Assembly (NCBI GenBank): GCA_000469685.2
Contig: LS997562.1
Location: 15,093,275 to 15,157,274, forward strand
Reading direction: 5' to 3'
Source: Haemonchus contortus
Lineage: Eukaryota; Nematoda; Chromadorea; Rhabditida; Trichostrongylidae
Length of the DNA: 64,000 nucleotides
Shown: in pieces, positions 1 through 10,626 of the stretch
How the letters are laid out: the number at the start of each line of letters is the position of its first letter
Numbering within the stretch: position 1 is the first letter of the stretch
The notes under the pieces: generated by a model
What the model was told of the DNA's origin: nothing
Seen by the model: only the letters and a program-made list of their open reading frames with translations
Database searches by the model: none
Made by a program: the position numbers and the translations under genes

Positions 1-38
1 ATAGTGCGCCACTTGCCGCTACACCACCTCCGTCCAAA
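1..38 (-). mobile_element. tRNA-derived SINE-like repeat, cut by the window edge
   Basis: Reads on the minus strand as the family head (ggaggtggtgtagcggcaag), which contains the A-box-like tggtgtagcgg. The rest of the copy lies outside the window. Confidence 0.6.
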
Positions 39-719
39 GAAAGGCAGTGACTACAGAAAGAAATCAATACATCCGTAATACAGGGTTGCATAATTTCCGG
101 AAAAGATCGCTCAATTCTAGAAAAAAAAACTAAAGCTTTCGAAATTTAACATTTCGCTGTATTTTAGTGTAAGGTTCAGGGCTCGACCTTTTAAAAATAA
201 CAATTATTTGGTATTTTAAAGTACATTAAGCTAAAACCCTTTGATGTGCCTCGAAGTCCATGATAATTACCTTCTCAAGAACGTCTCAAATACTTGTCTC
301 AAAAAGGTCATTCGGTTCAATCGTATTTAATGCTGGGAGATTGACGTCTTAGGCAGTGTGGACACAGTAATAACAAAGAACTATCTACCGTAGTCCACGG
401 GTTGACTTGTGGTTTGTCATGTGGTTTTTCTTTATCATTTAACTCAATAAGTGACGAACATATGAAGATTGTTGAGCATTTCCTTTCCATCGCATCCGCT
501 GGTTAACAGCCGTACAGAGCAATTCGGGTCCCAGAGGACAGGGGGGGGGGGGGAACCTGTGGGGTCTTATCTCATCAGTTGTATCATTGAATAAAATCAG
601 AATTGAAGTGAAGTACGAAGTTACTTTGTTAAGTCAACCTAGCTGTTATGCCAAACCATTAACGTGCATATGTACTTCTGATCGGGTGAACACTCCTTCC
701 TATTCCTCTGTCTACTCGT

Positions 720-1060
720 GAGAAAGGATGGGGATGTTACTACATTGGGCGAGGGAGACAGACAGTGGTATGGGTCTCTGTAATCGATTAGCCGCACGCG
801 ACTGTCGCGGACCATTTGTCTCGTTATACCATACGATTGAGCTGTATGAAGTTTCAGCGTTCTTCATACAGCTCAATCGCTATGCGATTACTACTTTTGG
901 CATGATTCTGCAGTTCGTTCTTTTGTTCTTGTGCTGCTGCATTCTGCTACAGTTCTTCGCGGCGTCCCTTTCGCCGCGGCGCGACAATTTCGTTCCTACT
1001 TCACCACACCCCAGTGGGTTACCCTTCGGCATGCCTTCTTCTGTACAGTATTACCACTTG
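720..1060 (+). repeat. Dispersed repeat family E, copy 1
   Basis: Shares about 340 bases with 14,455-14,800 in inverted orientation: taatcgattagccgcacgcg, actgtcgcggacca, ttcttcatacagctcaatcg, ttttgttcttgt. Copy 1 has an extra palindromic insertion (see the 836-882 hairpin). Confidence 0.65.
836..882. repeat. Perfect inverted repeat inside family E copy 1
   Basis: gattgagctgtatgaa and its exact complement flank a short spacer (gtttcagcgttc region). The second family copy has only one arm, so the hairpin arose in this copy. Confidence 0.7.
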
Positions 1061-1454
1061 ACCATTACTCTCTGGAACGATTTGTAAATGAAATGAATCT
1101 CGAAAAAGCAAGTCCAACGAGTGGGGGGGGGGGAGGCTGCTTTGGAATGCTAATGAAGGGTGCATGCCGTAAAGGAATTCGAAGTAGTCAAAAATCAAAA
1201 TTCCATGGACGGAATGAAATTGGAATTGCTCGGCGCAACCAATATCATAACGCCGTTGCCAAATGGTAGTAAAAATGAAATTCAGTAGTGTTCATCGGCG
1301 AACGTACAAATGAGGTGCATAGAGCGTCCGGTTTTCTCGACGGAATTCTAATGGACCTTATTCAATTACTCGTACAGAATCGCTGTATTCCACCGGCAGT
1401 TGCACTTGCTGTGCTCTTTTCCCATTTGTTCAGTTCAATTAGTACTTTGAGAGG

Positions 1455-1770
1455 CAGTGGTGATGTAGTGGCAGGTGGCGAACCATGATGCACCAATGAT
1501 TACGAGCTTGAATCTCGGTCCGATATCCGAGAAGGTCACCTAAGCCTTCCATCCTTTCGGGGTTGACAATTCAGTACCAAGCTCGTCTGGAAAGAAAACA
1601 TTGAGATGCACATCGTCTGGCCACCACAACTCATTGCGTAGGCCACATAAGCTTTCAAATCGTCACTACGATTCTGTTTGGAAGCTCACTGACCGTTGGC
1701 GCACCCCAAAAGTGGAGCTGATTATTTCTAAAACTTTCTTGGACTTATTCGGTCCTCTCGACTTTCAGAA
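1455..1770 (+). mobile_element. tRNA-derived SINE-like repeat, diverged copy
   Basis: The head tgatgtagtggcaggtggcg is followed by a decayed B-box area, then the family body (cttccatcctttcggg, gtaccaagctcgtctgg, ccacaactcattgcgtagg, actacgattctg). Roughly full length but heavily mutated. Confidence 0.55.
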
Positions 1771-2237
1771 GGGCCATCTCATCCGTCGATAGTCTCAACA
1801 TAGGGAATGCTTCCATTTATTCATTGCCTATCCTGACCCGTTGTCGGCCCTTAGTTATTTAGTTCGTTACTCTGGGTACTCCTTTTAATAAGAGATCCTA
1901 CTCGGCGAGAGCGGATTCGAGGAGCTTCAAATGAAGATATATCTGGTATTGGGCTGCGGTTGAATAAAACACATTTGAGCTAACGGACAAAAGGAAGAGT
2001 TGTTGACGGAATTGTAGGAGACGGTGCAGAAAAAATGGGAAGTATGGAAGAATTTCCGGGAACAAAGTGAAGCTGGGAAAAGCGAAAACTTTTGGAAACA
2101 TTCCAGGGTTAGCGATAACGTTTGAAGTGGCCAACCGCAGCGCTTGTATTACTACACACATAACTTATGCGACCCAACTGGCCGCGTATGTGACTGCGCA
2201 CAACGCCTATACAATAATGAAAGTATGTGTCTGTGCT

Positions 2238-2400
2238 AAGCGATCCATCTGGGGTCGGTTAATTGGTGCCAGACTCGTCTGGGAGGATAAAAGCTCTGAC
2301 TTATACATCGGCTGACCACTGCAAGTCATTGTATAGGCCACATACGCACTCATAAAGCCGCTGCGATTCTGAATGGAAGTCGAGAAGGGGCGCATGTTTT
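2238..2400 (+). mobile_element. SINE-like repeat, 5'-truncated
   Basis: Body only: ggtcggttaattggtgccag, cgtctgggaggataaaagc, aagtcattgtataggccac, gattctgaatggaagtcgag. No A or B box is present. Confidence 0.65.
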
Positions 2401-2840
2401 GAAAAACAAAGACAGATCTAATCAGCGCTTTAGTCACAACCAATATCTACGAGTACTGGAAAGGGTATGGCCATAGGGTGAAGATAGATGGCGATATTCC
2501 AGTCCTGCAAGATGGCTACGTAGTTCTGGCTCCTCGAGGAGTCGTACTTTGAAAAAATGTCACATTGTATCAGCGGACGCTTAAGCCGCTGCTCCACTTT
2601 CTGAATTTGTGCAGATGTAGCTTTTCGAAAATGACGCCACAGGTGCAGACAGGCCGCCATGAGTCAGAGAAGCGCAGCGCTTACTCTCTGACTGGCCCCT
2701 CTGAAGAGCGCCTGGGAGCCTGCGAACGAAGGGGCGAGGATGACACAGGTTTTCATAAACAAATGACCATCCATTCAAATTTGGATTTGAAGATTATGGA
2801 TTGACCTAATTCTAGGGTGAAACACTTATGACGACATACT

Positions 2841-2868
2841 TATTCTTCGACATATTTGTCGAAGAATA
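2841..2868. repeat. Perfect 12-bp hairpin
   Basis: tattcttcgaca, loop tatt, then the exact complement. It lies just upstream of family D copy 1. No T-run or gene is attached. Confidence 0.7.
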
Positions 2869-2939
2869 TTTGCAGCGACTTGCAATGACCACTGAGAGAG
2901 ATTGAAACATGAGGGGATGCTTTCAACTTGAGGGCACAG

Positions 2940-3445
2940 ATCACGATAATTTCGAGGTACCCTTTTTTATTCGAAAAGCGGAAGTATAGGTTGGGAATAA
3001 TTCATCGGTAGTGAAGAAAGCGAGAGAATCCGCCGATTTCGAGAGAAATATGGCTCCTCAAAAGTAGGGAAAATAGAGGTTGGACGAGATTACAATGACG
3101 GAGACGGATTACAATGATGGAAGGGATATTCAGACGAGATTCCAGTTGTTGCGATTGCGCAAAGAGCTGACTACATCAAATCAGAACTTCCACTGTCTTT
3201 ACGGGTCATGACAAGTTTTTTTTTATCTCTTTACATTGGCTTCCTTGCGATTAGTGCAGTCTCTACGATGCCGGTGAAACTCGTCCGAGGATCACACGGT
3301 ACAATCTTTGAGTCTCTATAACGCCCTATTTAGGCTGTTTTCAGCTATGACGGCGTCACATACGACGAACGAGGTCCTACAAATTCATTCTAGCGAGACA
3401 TCACAAAAGTCGTTTTTATCGTGAACTGTGCCTTTGATGTAACTA
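2940..3445 (+). repeat. Dispersed repeat family D, copy 1
   Basis: About 500 bp shared with 39,270-39,810 in the same orientation. Shared landmarks include gattgcgcaaagagct, ctactacatcagg/tcaaat, cattggttccctt/cttccttg, ataacgccctat and atcgtgaactgtgcctt. No coding frame is conserved between the copies. Probably a decayed mobile element. Confidence 0.65.
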
Positions 3446-6400
3446 GTATGACAGCATCATTCCAGAAAGTTTGATTTATCAGAGCGTCAGAAGTATGGAA
3501 GGAAAGGGCAGTGAAATAAAGAAGAAATGTAGTGTTGTGAAGAGGTAGATGCCAGCGGGGTAGGCGGCAAGTGTTTCTGGGAGTGACATTCCCTCAATAC
3601 AGAATGATCGTCATGGAAATCCAGATATATGCCTGAACACTTTTTGTAGTCTTATTTGTAATCACCACGTACTCATATTTATTTGGGGAGTATTTCTGCT
3701 GGTCTCTGATCAGTACAGTATCGTGTTTATTGTTTGAGAACGGTGAAACTGGTTACATGGCAGGACCGTCTTTGTTTGAGCTCCTGAAAGTGCAATTTGT
3801 TTTGTGCGTAGACTGAATAGCTCAAGAGCAGGGGCCTAGATCCACTTCTAGGCACGTGAAAGCAGTGTTGTTCGCCACGTGCACTCATTGTCAGTCAAGC
3901 AGCTCAAATGTGGCAAACCTATGCCGTGCAGCACTACAGCATACCCTGGTCTCTAATGTTTTTTGAAAAGAAACAAAAAAAAAATAAAAAAATATTTTCC
4001 AAAAATAAAAGTAGGTGGTGGTGAATGGAACACAGGAGCACACTATTACACGCATGGCCCGGAAATCCATGCGAGCCTCGTATTGATACTCGTCCACTCC
4101 AGCCGAGACTTTCATCCTTCCACGATCGACAACATACTCGTCTGACAGGATGAAAGCCCTGACCTGTACTCGGCTGATCACAGCGGTTTACTCATCCCGG
4201 TTTTGGGATCTGGCAAAGTGCTATGCCCAAAAGGCCTGCCTTCAAACGATGCAAGGCCTGCTGACTTAACATTGTAGTATGGTCTACATACCATATGGGA
4301 CTTACAACAGAAATACCTATGGAGGAGATCATGATAGAACAGACGACAGAAAAGACGACAAACTTGAAGGGAAAAGCGTGTGGATGAACGAGCCCGAATG
4401 AAAAGTCATGATTGTTGCCTGACTAACGCTGCTCGGCGCCTAACAACATTATTGTGATCATTTGGTTTGGTTCAGTTCAGAATTCTGACAATATTTGAAG
4501 CTCCTATTGAACAAGTTCAAATAGCAAACTTCGTTTTAGAATTTGTATATCGCCTTCATCAGGGAGAAAAGGCTTAGAAAGAGGCTTGGCAGCAAAATTT
4601 ATTTGAGAAAGTTAAGGAGATTTTCCACTGCGCGGAACATGAACTGCCTGCTCATTCTCACTCAGAAAGGTTTATTTTTCTTGATAAAACGAGCTCATGG
4701 TTTCCTACTGCTGGGGCAGTCCCGGGTTGGGACGCTCACCAGAATGTGTTCCGAACAAAGCAAGCGTTTTGGTCCTCGAGAGCCGTACGAAGCCGAACTA
4801 TAAACTTCAAACCTTCAAAGCTCCGTCTAAGACCGAATAAGCTAGACTCGCCTCCAAATACCGCTGCGATTCTGAATAGATGTCAAGTGCGTGGTGCGTC
4901 TCAGAACATTCCAATTTTTTCGGACAAAGCTAAACAAGGCATATTTATTCACTCAGCAACCCACACGAACTGTGAAACATCTATGGACATTACACAACAC
5001 CGTCAACACAAAGTGAGTTCTAAGGGTCAAACTTCATATTGTTGCCGACATCACGAACGAGTTTCGCGTCAAATAAGACCAAGGTCGAGGGTAAGGGACA
5101 ACCAGGCTGAGCGAAATGTGAATCGCCATCGGCTTGAGCCGTTGCAATGCTTTCCTCTCAACAGTCCAGTCCCCTCTAAGAAAATAAGGATATACCCATG
5201 TACTCGGTATGATTTTTCACTTTCTTCGAGGCAAAAGTGCAGTTTAACATCTCTGCATTGCAAAAATGGTACCAGGAGAAGTTGACCTAAGTACTTTTAT
5301 GCATGGTCGATTGAGAAAAGTTTTAGATCAGAGAAGGCTGAAAAAAATTCAAAAAATTCCAAATGTACACCCTCAACGTGGAACAATCTCCTTCGCCCGT
5401 CACTGGCAGTATCGCTCGTTTCCATTTTCTGTCTTTCTGCTCTTACCATGTTGTTCCCCGAACAGGAAATTGTTACCGTTAGAATATCTGAGCTATGGTA
5501 AGAGTAGCTAAGTGTTATATCGTTTTTCCTGAACTAGCTCACGAATCTGCAGCAGATACAACAAAGAATACCTGGTGATACTGAGTTTTTCAACGCGGCT
5601 ACAGATTCCGTCTAAAGAGGCTAACTCGGCTTTCAGTAACTGAGACAATAGTGCTTAAACTTGTTCCCCAAACTTGTATGCTCTTCAAAGTTATATCATA
5701 AAGAGAAGGGTGGTCACTCAGGCAGGCCATGCGTTCTATAATATTTATCCTAGTCGACTAACTGCTTCCACACTGCCCATAAGACCAAAAACCCTGACTC
5801 ATACATCTCCTGATCCCCGTTTGCCATTGTATGAAGTTATATACGCACTTGAATGTTAATACATCTACAAAAGGAAGTCAAGTGCACGGGCACATGCTTA
5901 CCCTAAAAGTTTTATCTCAGAATACTCTTTGACTTACACAACAACACGCTAAAGGTCATACATTCCCAGCACCATAATGCTAGTGCCAGTATCGAGCCTT
6001 CAGGAGTGTTAGCTCTACTCGGCAACCGCCTCGTCGCCTTCCACCATTTCAGAGCTCACAATCCAGAAGTACAAAATATAACAAAGTTCCCAAGGTTGAG
6101 GCTGTTTGAATTAGTTGATCGAACGGGTTGGTCTCATAGAAATAGCACCACTCATAAATGAGATCGATCAGAAAGAAAATCGGAAAACTTCGATGATGAG
6201 AACAAACAGAAAAAAAAGTAGTAATTCCTAATCAAATCATGTTGTTGTCTTTTCCTTCGACAACATCATCATGTAAACTAATTTGTCCACGTGGCTGATT
6301 ATTTATCGTCGCCGCTCCCTTATGAAGACGAGGTCAGGTTGACTACTCTCAGGTGAACAGACATCAACAGATACTGTAGATGCTCATTGTTCTTCAAACC

Positions 6401-6863
6401 ATTTCAGCAATGACAATGATAGTTGAGCAATTCTGATTCAGAGGAGTTCACCCAAATAGGAAAGGAAAAATTTAGAATAATTCAGAGGTACTCTGATGAC
6501 GGGAGGAAAAGGCTCTTCATTCAGAATCATAGGAGTCCTTCAGTGAAATTTGGCATATACAATGACAATGAAGCCAGCCGATGTTCGAACCTCTGTTTCC
6601 ACAGTAACAAACATGCTGGCATGCTAGGCTCCAATAATCAACATAGAAAGACTACGCAAGCTATTGATCCTCACTGTTCTGATCTTGGAACCGTGTAAAC
6701 GGAAACAGCTCCCTTCTCCACCTAATCCACTTCCTAGAAAAAGGGTCTATCCTCGAAAATTGGACGTCAAACACGACGAGTCGTCATTAACCAGCAACTA
6801 CATACATATGCACAAGTTAGGAATTAGGATCGGCCATTATGAGCAGGCACTTTGTATTCTGAG

Positions 6864-7317
6864 AGGTTGGTAAGCTAGAGAGACAAGTCCGAAAAGTGGT
6901 CCGGTACATTCAAGCTGTGCTCGATTCGACGTGGGCGTCAGCGGAGAGCGGAGAAAATGCAGCTGTATTGTTCGACATAACAAAGCTGCCATATGAAGAG
7001 TGCCACCCGCTTTTTCATGATTACCCATCTCGATACACAATGGAACCCTACATCGACGCGAAACTGCTCCGATCGTGGAGGATTGCGTTCTACATCGGGT
7101 TGACTGTAATTCCTGTCCAGTTCTTGCTCCTATTTGGATTTGTTCTCCTAAAACATATCAACATGGGAGACAATCTAGGAACCACAGCGTCACCACAGAG
7201 TCAGGCTGCCGGATTGCTGAAGGAACGTGAGACGACCGAGCAGCGTTTGTTTCTTTCGAGAAAACTACGAAACACACAACGCAAACTTAGTGTCCATGGC
7301 CAGAGGAAGTTAGATTA
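6864..7317 (+). CDS. Exon of an unrecognised single-pass membrane protein
   Basis: A long open frame that reads as real protein: a basic amphipathic start (GKLERQVRKVVRYIQAVLD), an acidic middle (DITKLPYEECHPLFHDYP), one clear membrane span (IAFYIGLTVIPVQFLLLFGF), then a polar Lys/Arg/Gln-rich tail. It opens behind an in-frame stop, next to a ctgag or gagag acceptor at about 6,863-6,865, so it is an internal exon rather than a complete gene. It can end at its own stop (7,317), or splice at a donor after 7,226 (gaac/gtgaga, phase 1) onto either copy of the duplicated exon at 7,567 or 9,788; both joins keep phase. Upstream exons were not found. Function unknown. Confidence 0.5.
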
Positions 7318-7489
7318 AGGAACCGCATTCATAGTATAGGACCGACTACCTTCTTTCCCGGCAGCACCAGGGAGAGAACAAATTAAGAAAATACAACAAC
7401 CTCTAGCAGAGTTTCTCAATCGTCAGCTTCGCTTTTCGAGCCATAAGAGACTTAGTCGTTCTTTAACACTCGTATGCTTGTAATAGATT

Positions 7490-7787
7490 GTGTAAAGGGA
7501 AGACATTTCTAGCTAGGTTACTGTAACCACTATTTCTAGTGTCTCTCAACTATTTCTCTCTTTTAGATCCGAGCACTGATATGACGACCACGAGGAGCTG
7601 CATGGGAGTGGCAACAACGAGGAGCGGGGAAGCTGGAGGCATTCAAGGACTGACGACGACGCAGGAGGGCCTCGACCGCAGTGATCTGTTCAGCTATCTC
7701 GTGTATCGTGTTCTTGTCACCCCAGCGTTCTGGGGCATTCAATTTATAAATGTTCTCATTATCCTTTTGCGCACGTTGCACTTTCTG
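7490..7787 (+). repeat. Segmental duplication, unit 1 (298 bp)
   Basis: This stretch corresponds base for base to 9,711-10,008 (offset 2,221). I count three differences: a G/A in the glycine-valine stretch, a G/A in the cgcacg/cacacg stretch, and the last base. It includes about 77 bases of upstream intron plus the exon. The near identity implies a very recent event or an assembly artefact. Confidence 0.9.
7567..7787 (+). CDS. Duplicated exon, copy 1
   Basis: Preceded by ctcttttag and followed by a GT donor (ctg/gtagca). The predicted peptide is Thr/Gly-rich (GIQGLTTTQEGLDRSD) and then hydrophobic (YRVLVTPAFWGIQFINVLII), which looks like a second membrane span. It enters in phase 1 and leaves in phase 0. 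The next exon was not identified. If the donor is ignored, the frame runs on to a stop at about 7,925 through low-complexity sequence, which is unlikely to be coding. Confidence 0.45.
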
Positions 7788-8799
7788 GTAGCAGCGAGTG
7801 CACCTTTTCCTTTTTCTTTACTTTACTCTATTTTTTCTCTCTTCCTTCACTTCTTGCGATCACCTGCGGCTCAGAAGTCCTATCTGGGCAGATACAATCA
7901 TTGTCTCCAACTAATACATCTTTAGAGAATACGTGCGGTCTGGCCAACCGCAACACAGTTTTCTTCCGAGCCTGTCCCATAGTCGTTTTCGATCCTGTCT
8001 CGAACCGTAGTCCCCTAATTTTGGTCTTGCGCTCATTAAAAAAAAAAAAAGGAAAAAAAGACAAAAAAGTGTTATGTCGAGGAAATGCCCGTTAGTCGTA
8101 GTTGTGCCTCGGAGTAAGTGGGGAAAAAAAAAGTTTTTTTGTACGAGACCGGTCTATAATAAGTAGCGACGAAACAGGTATAGGACTCTCGGTTTTCAGT
8201 ATCACGACGCAAGTTTGTAAATGAGGTCAGGATGAGTTTGCGGTAAATGCTTCTTGAGGAATTCCGTCTCCATTCAATGAGTCCGAGTTTTTCTGCTCAG
8301 TTTTTCTTCCAATCCTTCATTTTCCCTCTTTGCAGCAGTTATAATGAATTCTGGTCTATTGCCTTCTCTACAAGTATACTTTCTTCGCACAGCGAAGTTT
8401 AACACAATTTTTTCCCGCCTTGTTTTCGGCCATACAGTTTTAGGGGTCTATACCCCCCCCCCCCCTCCCTTCGCATCGTCACTCCTCTCTTTCTTAACGA
8501 AAATATGTACATATATAACCTTTTCTCGTTTTCTTAGAGGTTCCCAATCGCCAAGTTAAAGTGCTGCTTTATCTTCCGCGCCTTATCGGGGGTTACCATC
8601 TTTCCCACAGTTTCATGGCATTTGCGGTCGCAGCTGGGAAAATCAACATCCGTTAGATGTCACATCAAGATAAAACGGTATACTCCCACCCGATGTTTTG
8701 ATCTCGGCTGTACGCCGCTTGCCTTCAAAATTCTCAACATAACTCGGCGCCCCCGCTAACCATGCCCATAGTTATTTAACTGTCCAGCAACGGTTATCC

Positions 8800-9035
8800 A
8801 ACCATCTTTTCACAGTTTCATTTTTCGTTCATCAATCCGTCTATTTAGCATTCACTTTCATTGTCGCATTGTCGTATCTCGGCCGAATCCACACGTTCTT
8901 GTACTTGTGAATTCGCCCTATCATCTGAAGCTATCACTTTACAGCTTCTTCTCTAGTTCATCAATTCATCCATCCAGCACTCATTGTCAACGTCGTATCT
9001 CGGCTGAGCCCACATTTTTTTAATCACTTGTGCGC
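8800..9035 (+). repeat. Imperfect direct repeat upstream of the gag remnant
   Basis: Two related blocks share gttcatcaat...attgtc...cgtatctcggc and a following ccacatt/ccacacg. The first is at about 8,825-8,910 and the second at about 8,957-9,030; a weaker third is near 8,690. They may be part of a retrotransposon LTR or leader. Confidence 0.45.
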
Positions 9036-9100
9036 CTCAGTTGCCTCCTTTCTCGACGTTCGATTCGTCCTTCCACCACTGAAATATTCTGAAACAGATT

Positions 9101-9660
9101 ATGTCTCGACCCACCGGACCCACCACACGCTCTCAGACGCGGGCCTCACGAGTCATTGAGGAACTTTCGCCAGCACAGGAGCTAAGCCAAGTCCCCGTCA
9201 TACACCCAAAGTTCACGGAGGAGTTGCGCGCAACCTTGGAAGACCTTGGGGATACGGACACCGTTTTGGGGAGAGACGCCAAGGAATTGCGGGACGCTAC
9301 TACTGCAGCTGTCACTGAAGCTTGGCGCGATGCCCGTTATTCAACATCTTCCTTGGCCCGGCAAATTTCGGATAATAATGTGAGCCTCCTCAACCAACTG
9401 AATGATTCCTTCGCCGCTGTTGGCGATCGGTTTCAAACGCTTCCCACCGTAGTCTCTTGCATGCCTGAGGGAACCTTTCCTAAGCTAGCGTAGCGTAGAG
9501 TCCCCCCAGTTTTCCCTTTGGTTGCGTAGATTCGAGGACGTAATGCGTATGCGTACGGGACCCCTAACCTCTGAACAAAAGGCGAACTTCTTAATTGGAC
9601 ACCTCGACGCAGTTCATACTAACGGTACGCGCTCATCCCTCTTCACCCGTTCATCGACCA
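9101..9660 (+). pseudogene. LTR-retrotransposon gag remnant, frameshifted
   Basis: An ATG-started frame (9,101-9,493, 130 codons: charged, Thr/Arg-rich start TRSQTRASRVIEELS) stops. The coding sense resumes in another frame at about 9,505 as WLRRFEDVMRMRTGPLTSEQ and continues with KANFLIGHLD. That W-L-x-x-F-E-D-V-M pattern with a following short helical stretch is typical of Ty3/gypsy-type gag proteins. No protease, RT or integrase follows, because the 298-bp duplication begins immediately after. Imperfectly repeated upstream sequence (8,800-9,030) could be LTR or leader. Confidence 0.6.
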
Positions 9661-9710
9661 GGTAAGACTACGTTTTCAAGTCCGGGACGGACTTTTTTGC
9701 GGTCGGGGAG

Positions 9711-10008
9711 GTGTAAAGGGAAGACATTTCTAGCTAGGTTACTGTAACCACTATTTCTAGTGTCTCTCAACTATTTCTCTCTTTTAGATCCGAGCACTGA
9801 TATGACGACCACGAGGAGCTGCATGGGAATGGCAACAACGAGGAGCGGGGAAGCTGGAGGCATTCAAGGACTGACGACGACGCAGGAGGGCCTCGACCGC
9901 AGTGATCTGTTCAGCTATCTCGTGTATCGTGTTCTTGTCACCCCAGCGTTCTGGGGCATTCAATTTATAAATGTTCTCATTATCCTTTTGCACACGTTGC
10001 ACTTTCTA
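9711..10008 (+). repeat. Segmental duplication, unit 2 (298 bp)
   Basis: Second copy of 7,490-7,787. The left breakpoint abuts the end of the retrotransposon gag remnant; the right breakpoint is the 5' splice site of copy 1. Confidence 0.9.
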
Positions 10009-10026
10009 TTGAAAGAAAAGCTGTAG
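9788..10026 (+). CDS. Duplicated exon, copy 2, with its own stop
   Basis: Nearly identical to copy 1 up to the splice site of copy 1. There it switches to a unique ending (LLKEKL and stop) instead of an intron. It has the same acceptor and entry phase, so it could act as an alternative last exon, or be a dead copy. See the repeat entry for the extent of the duplication. Confidence 0.4.
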
Positions 10027-10103
10027 AAATAAGGGAGAAATGCGGGAACAATCCAGTAACAAATATCATTCAACTGGCGTGAGTGTAGCCAAGAGAGGAG
10101 CTA

Positions 10104-10626
10104 CGGTAGCGCTCAAAAGTCTTCGGTGATGACTTGACGCTTTTTCGTTCGTACCCTTTTTCTTAGTGGACCAAATAGCGCAAAATTCGGACATGTTTAA
10201 CTAGAGCATATTTCACCCTACCCAACACAATTTAGCTGCAAAGCTGCAATATCCACTGATAGAGCAAGGTGTTCGTTGCGGTAGCAGATTTTGCTAAAAG
10301 TAAAGTTGTTGACGTCTGTAGTTGTTCGCACCTTATGTGCGTTTTTCTCATCTATTGTGTTCGACATTAGCCCTCGTACACATCAAACATGACAGAAAGA
10401 AAAGGAATCCAGAGAGACCATCACCAGTATTTCCAGTTGATTTTGAGTTCAAGCCCTTTGGAATATCTGGAACATGATCAGATTGCCGGTTGATAGCGGT
10501 AATTCTTCACGATACACCCATGCTACACATATTGAAAATTCGCTTGATTACATCCAGTAGGAAAGGATTTACGACTGGAGGGTACAATTGAAGAAGCATT
10601 TGGCCGAAGACTTTTGAGCGCTACTG
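10104..10626. mobile_element. Tc1-like non-autonomous DNA transposon, copy 1 (523 bp)
   Basis: Terminal inverted repeats start CGGTAGCGCTCAAAAGTCTT and end in the complement (gacttttgagcgctactg). The interior matches copy 2 along its whole length at roughly 80%. A TA precedes the left end but is not kept at the right end. No transposase frame survives. Confidence 0.75.

Larger units (their letters stand above)
1061..6863. other. No supported gene
   Basis: Apart from the SINE copies, family D copy 1 and the hairpin, I see only short unsupported frames. The longest (4,746-5,285, 179 codons on +) is Arg/Ser/Thr-rich, overlaps a piece of SINE-like sequence near 4,850-4,900 and has no domain. Confidence 0.5.

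Noticed and set aside
4746..5285. Plus frame of 179 codons, the longest near the window start
   Set aside because: Low-quality composition, partly overlaps SINE-like sequence, no domain or splice support.
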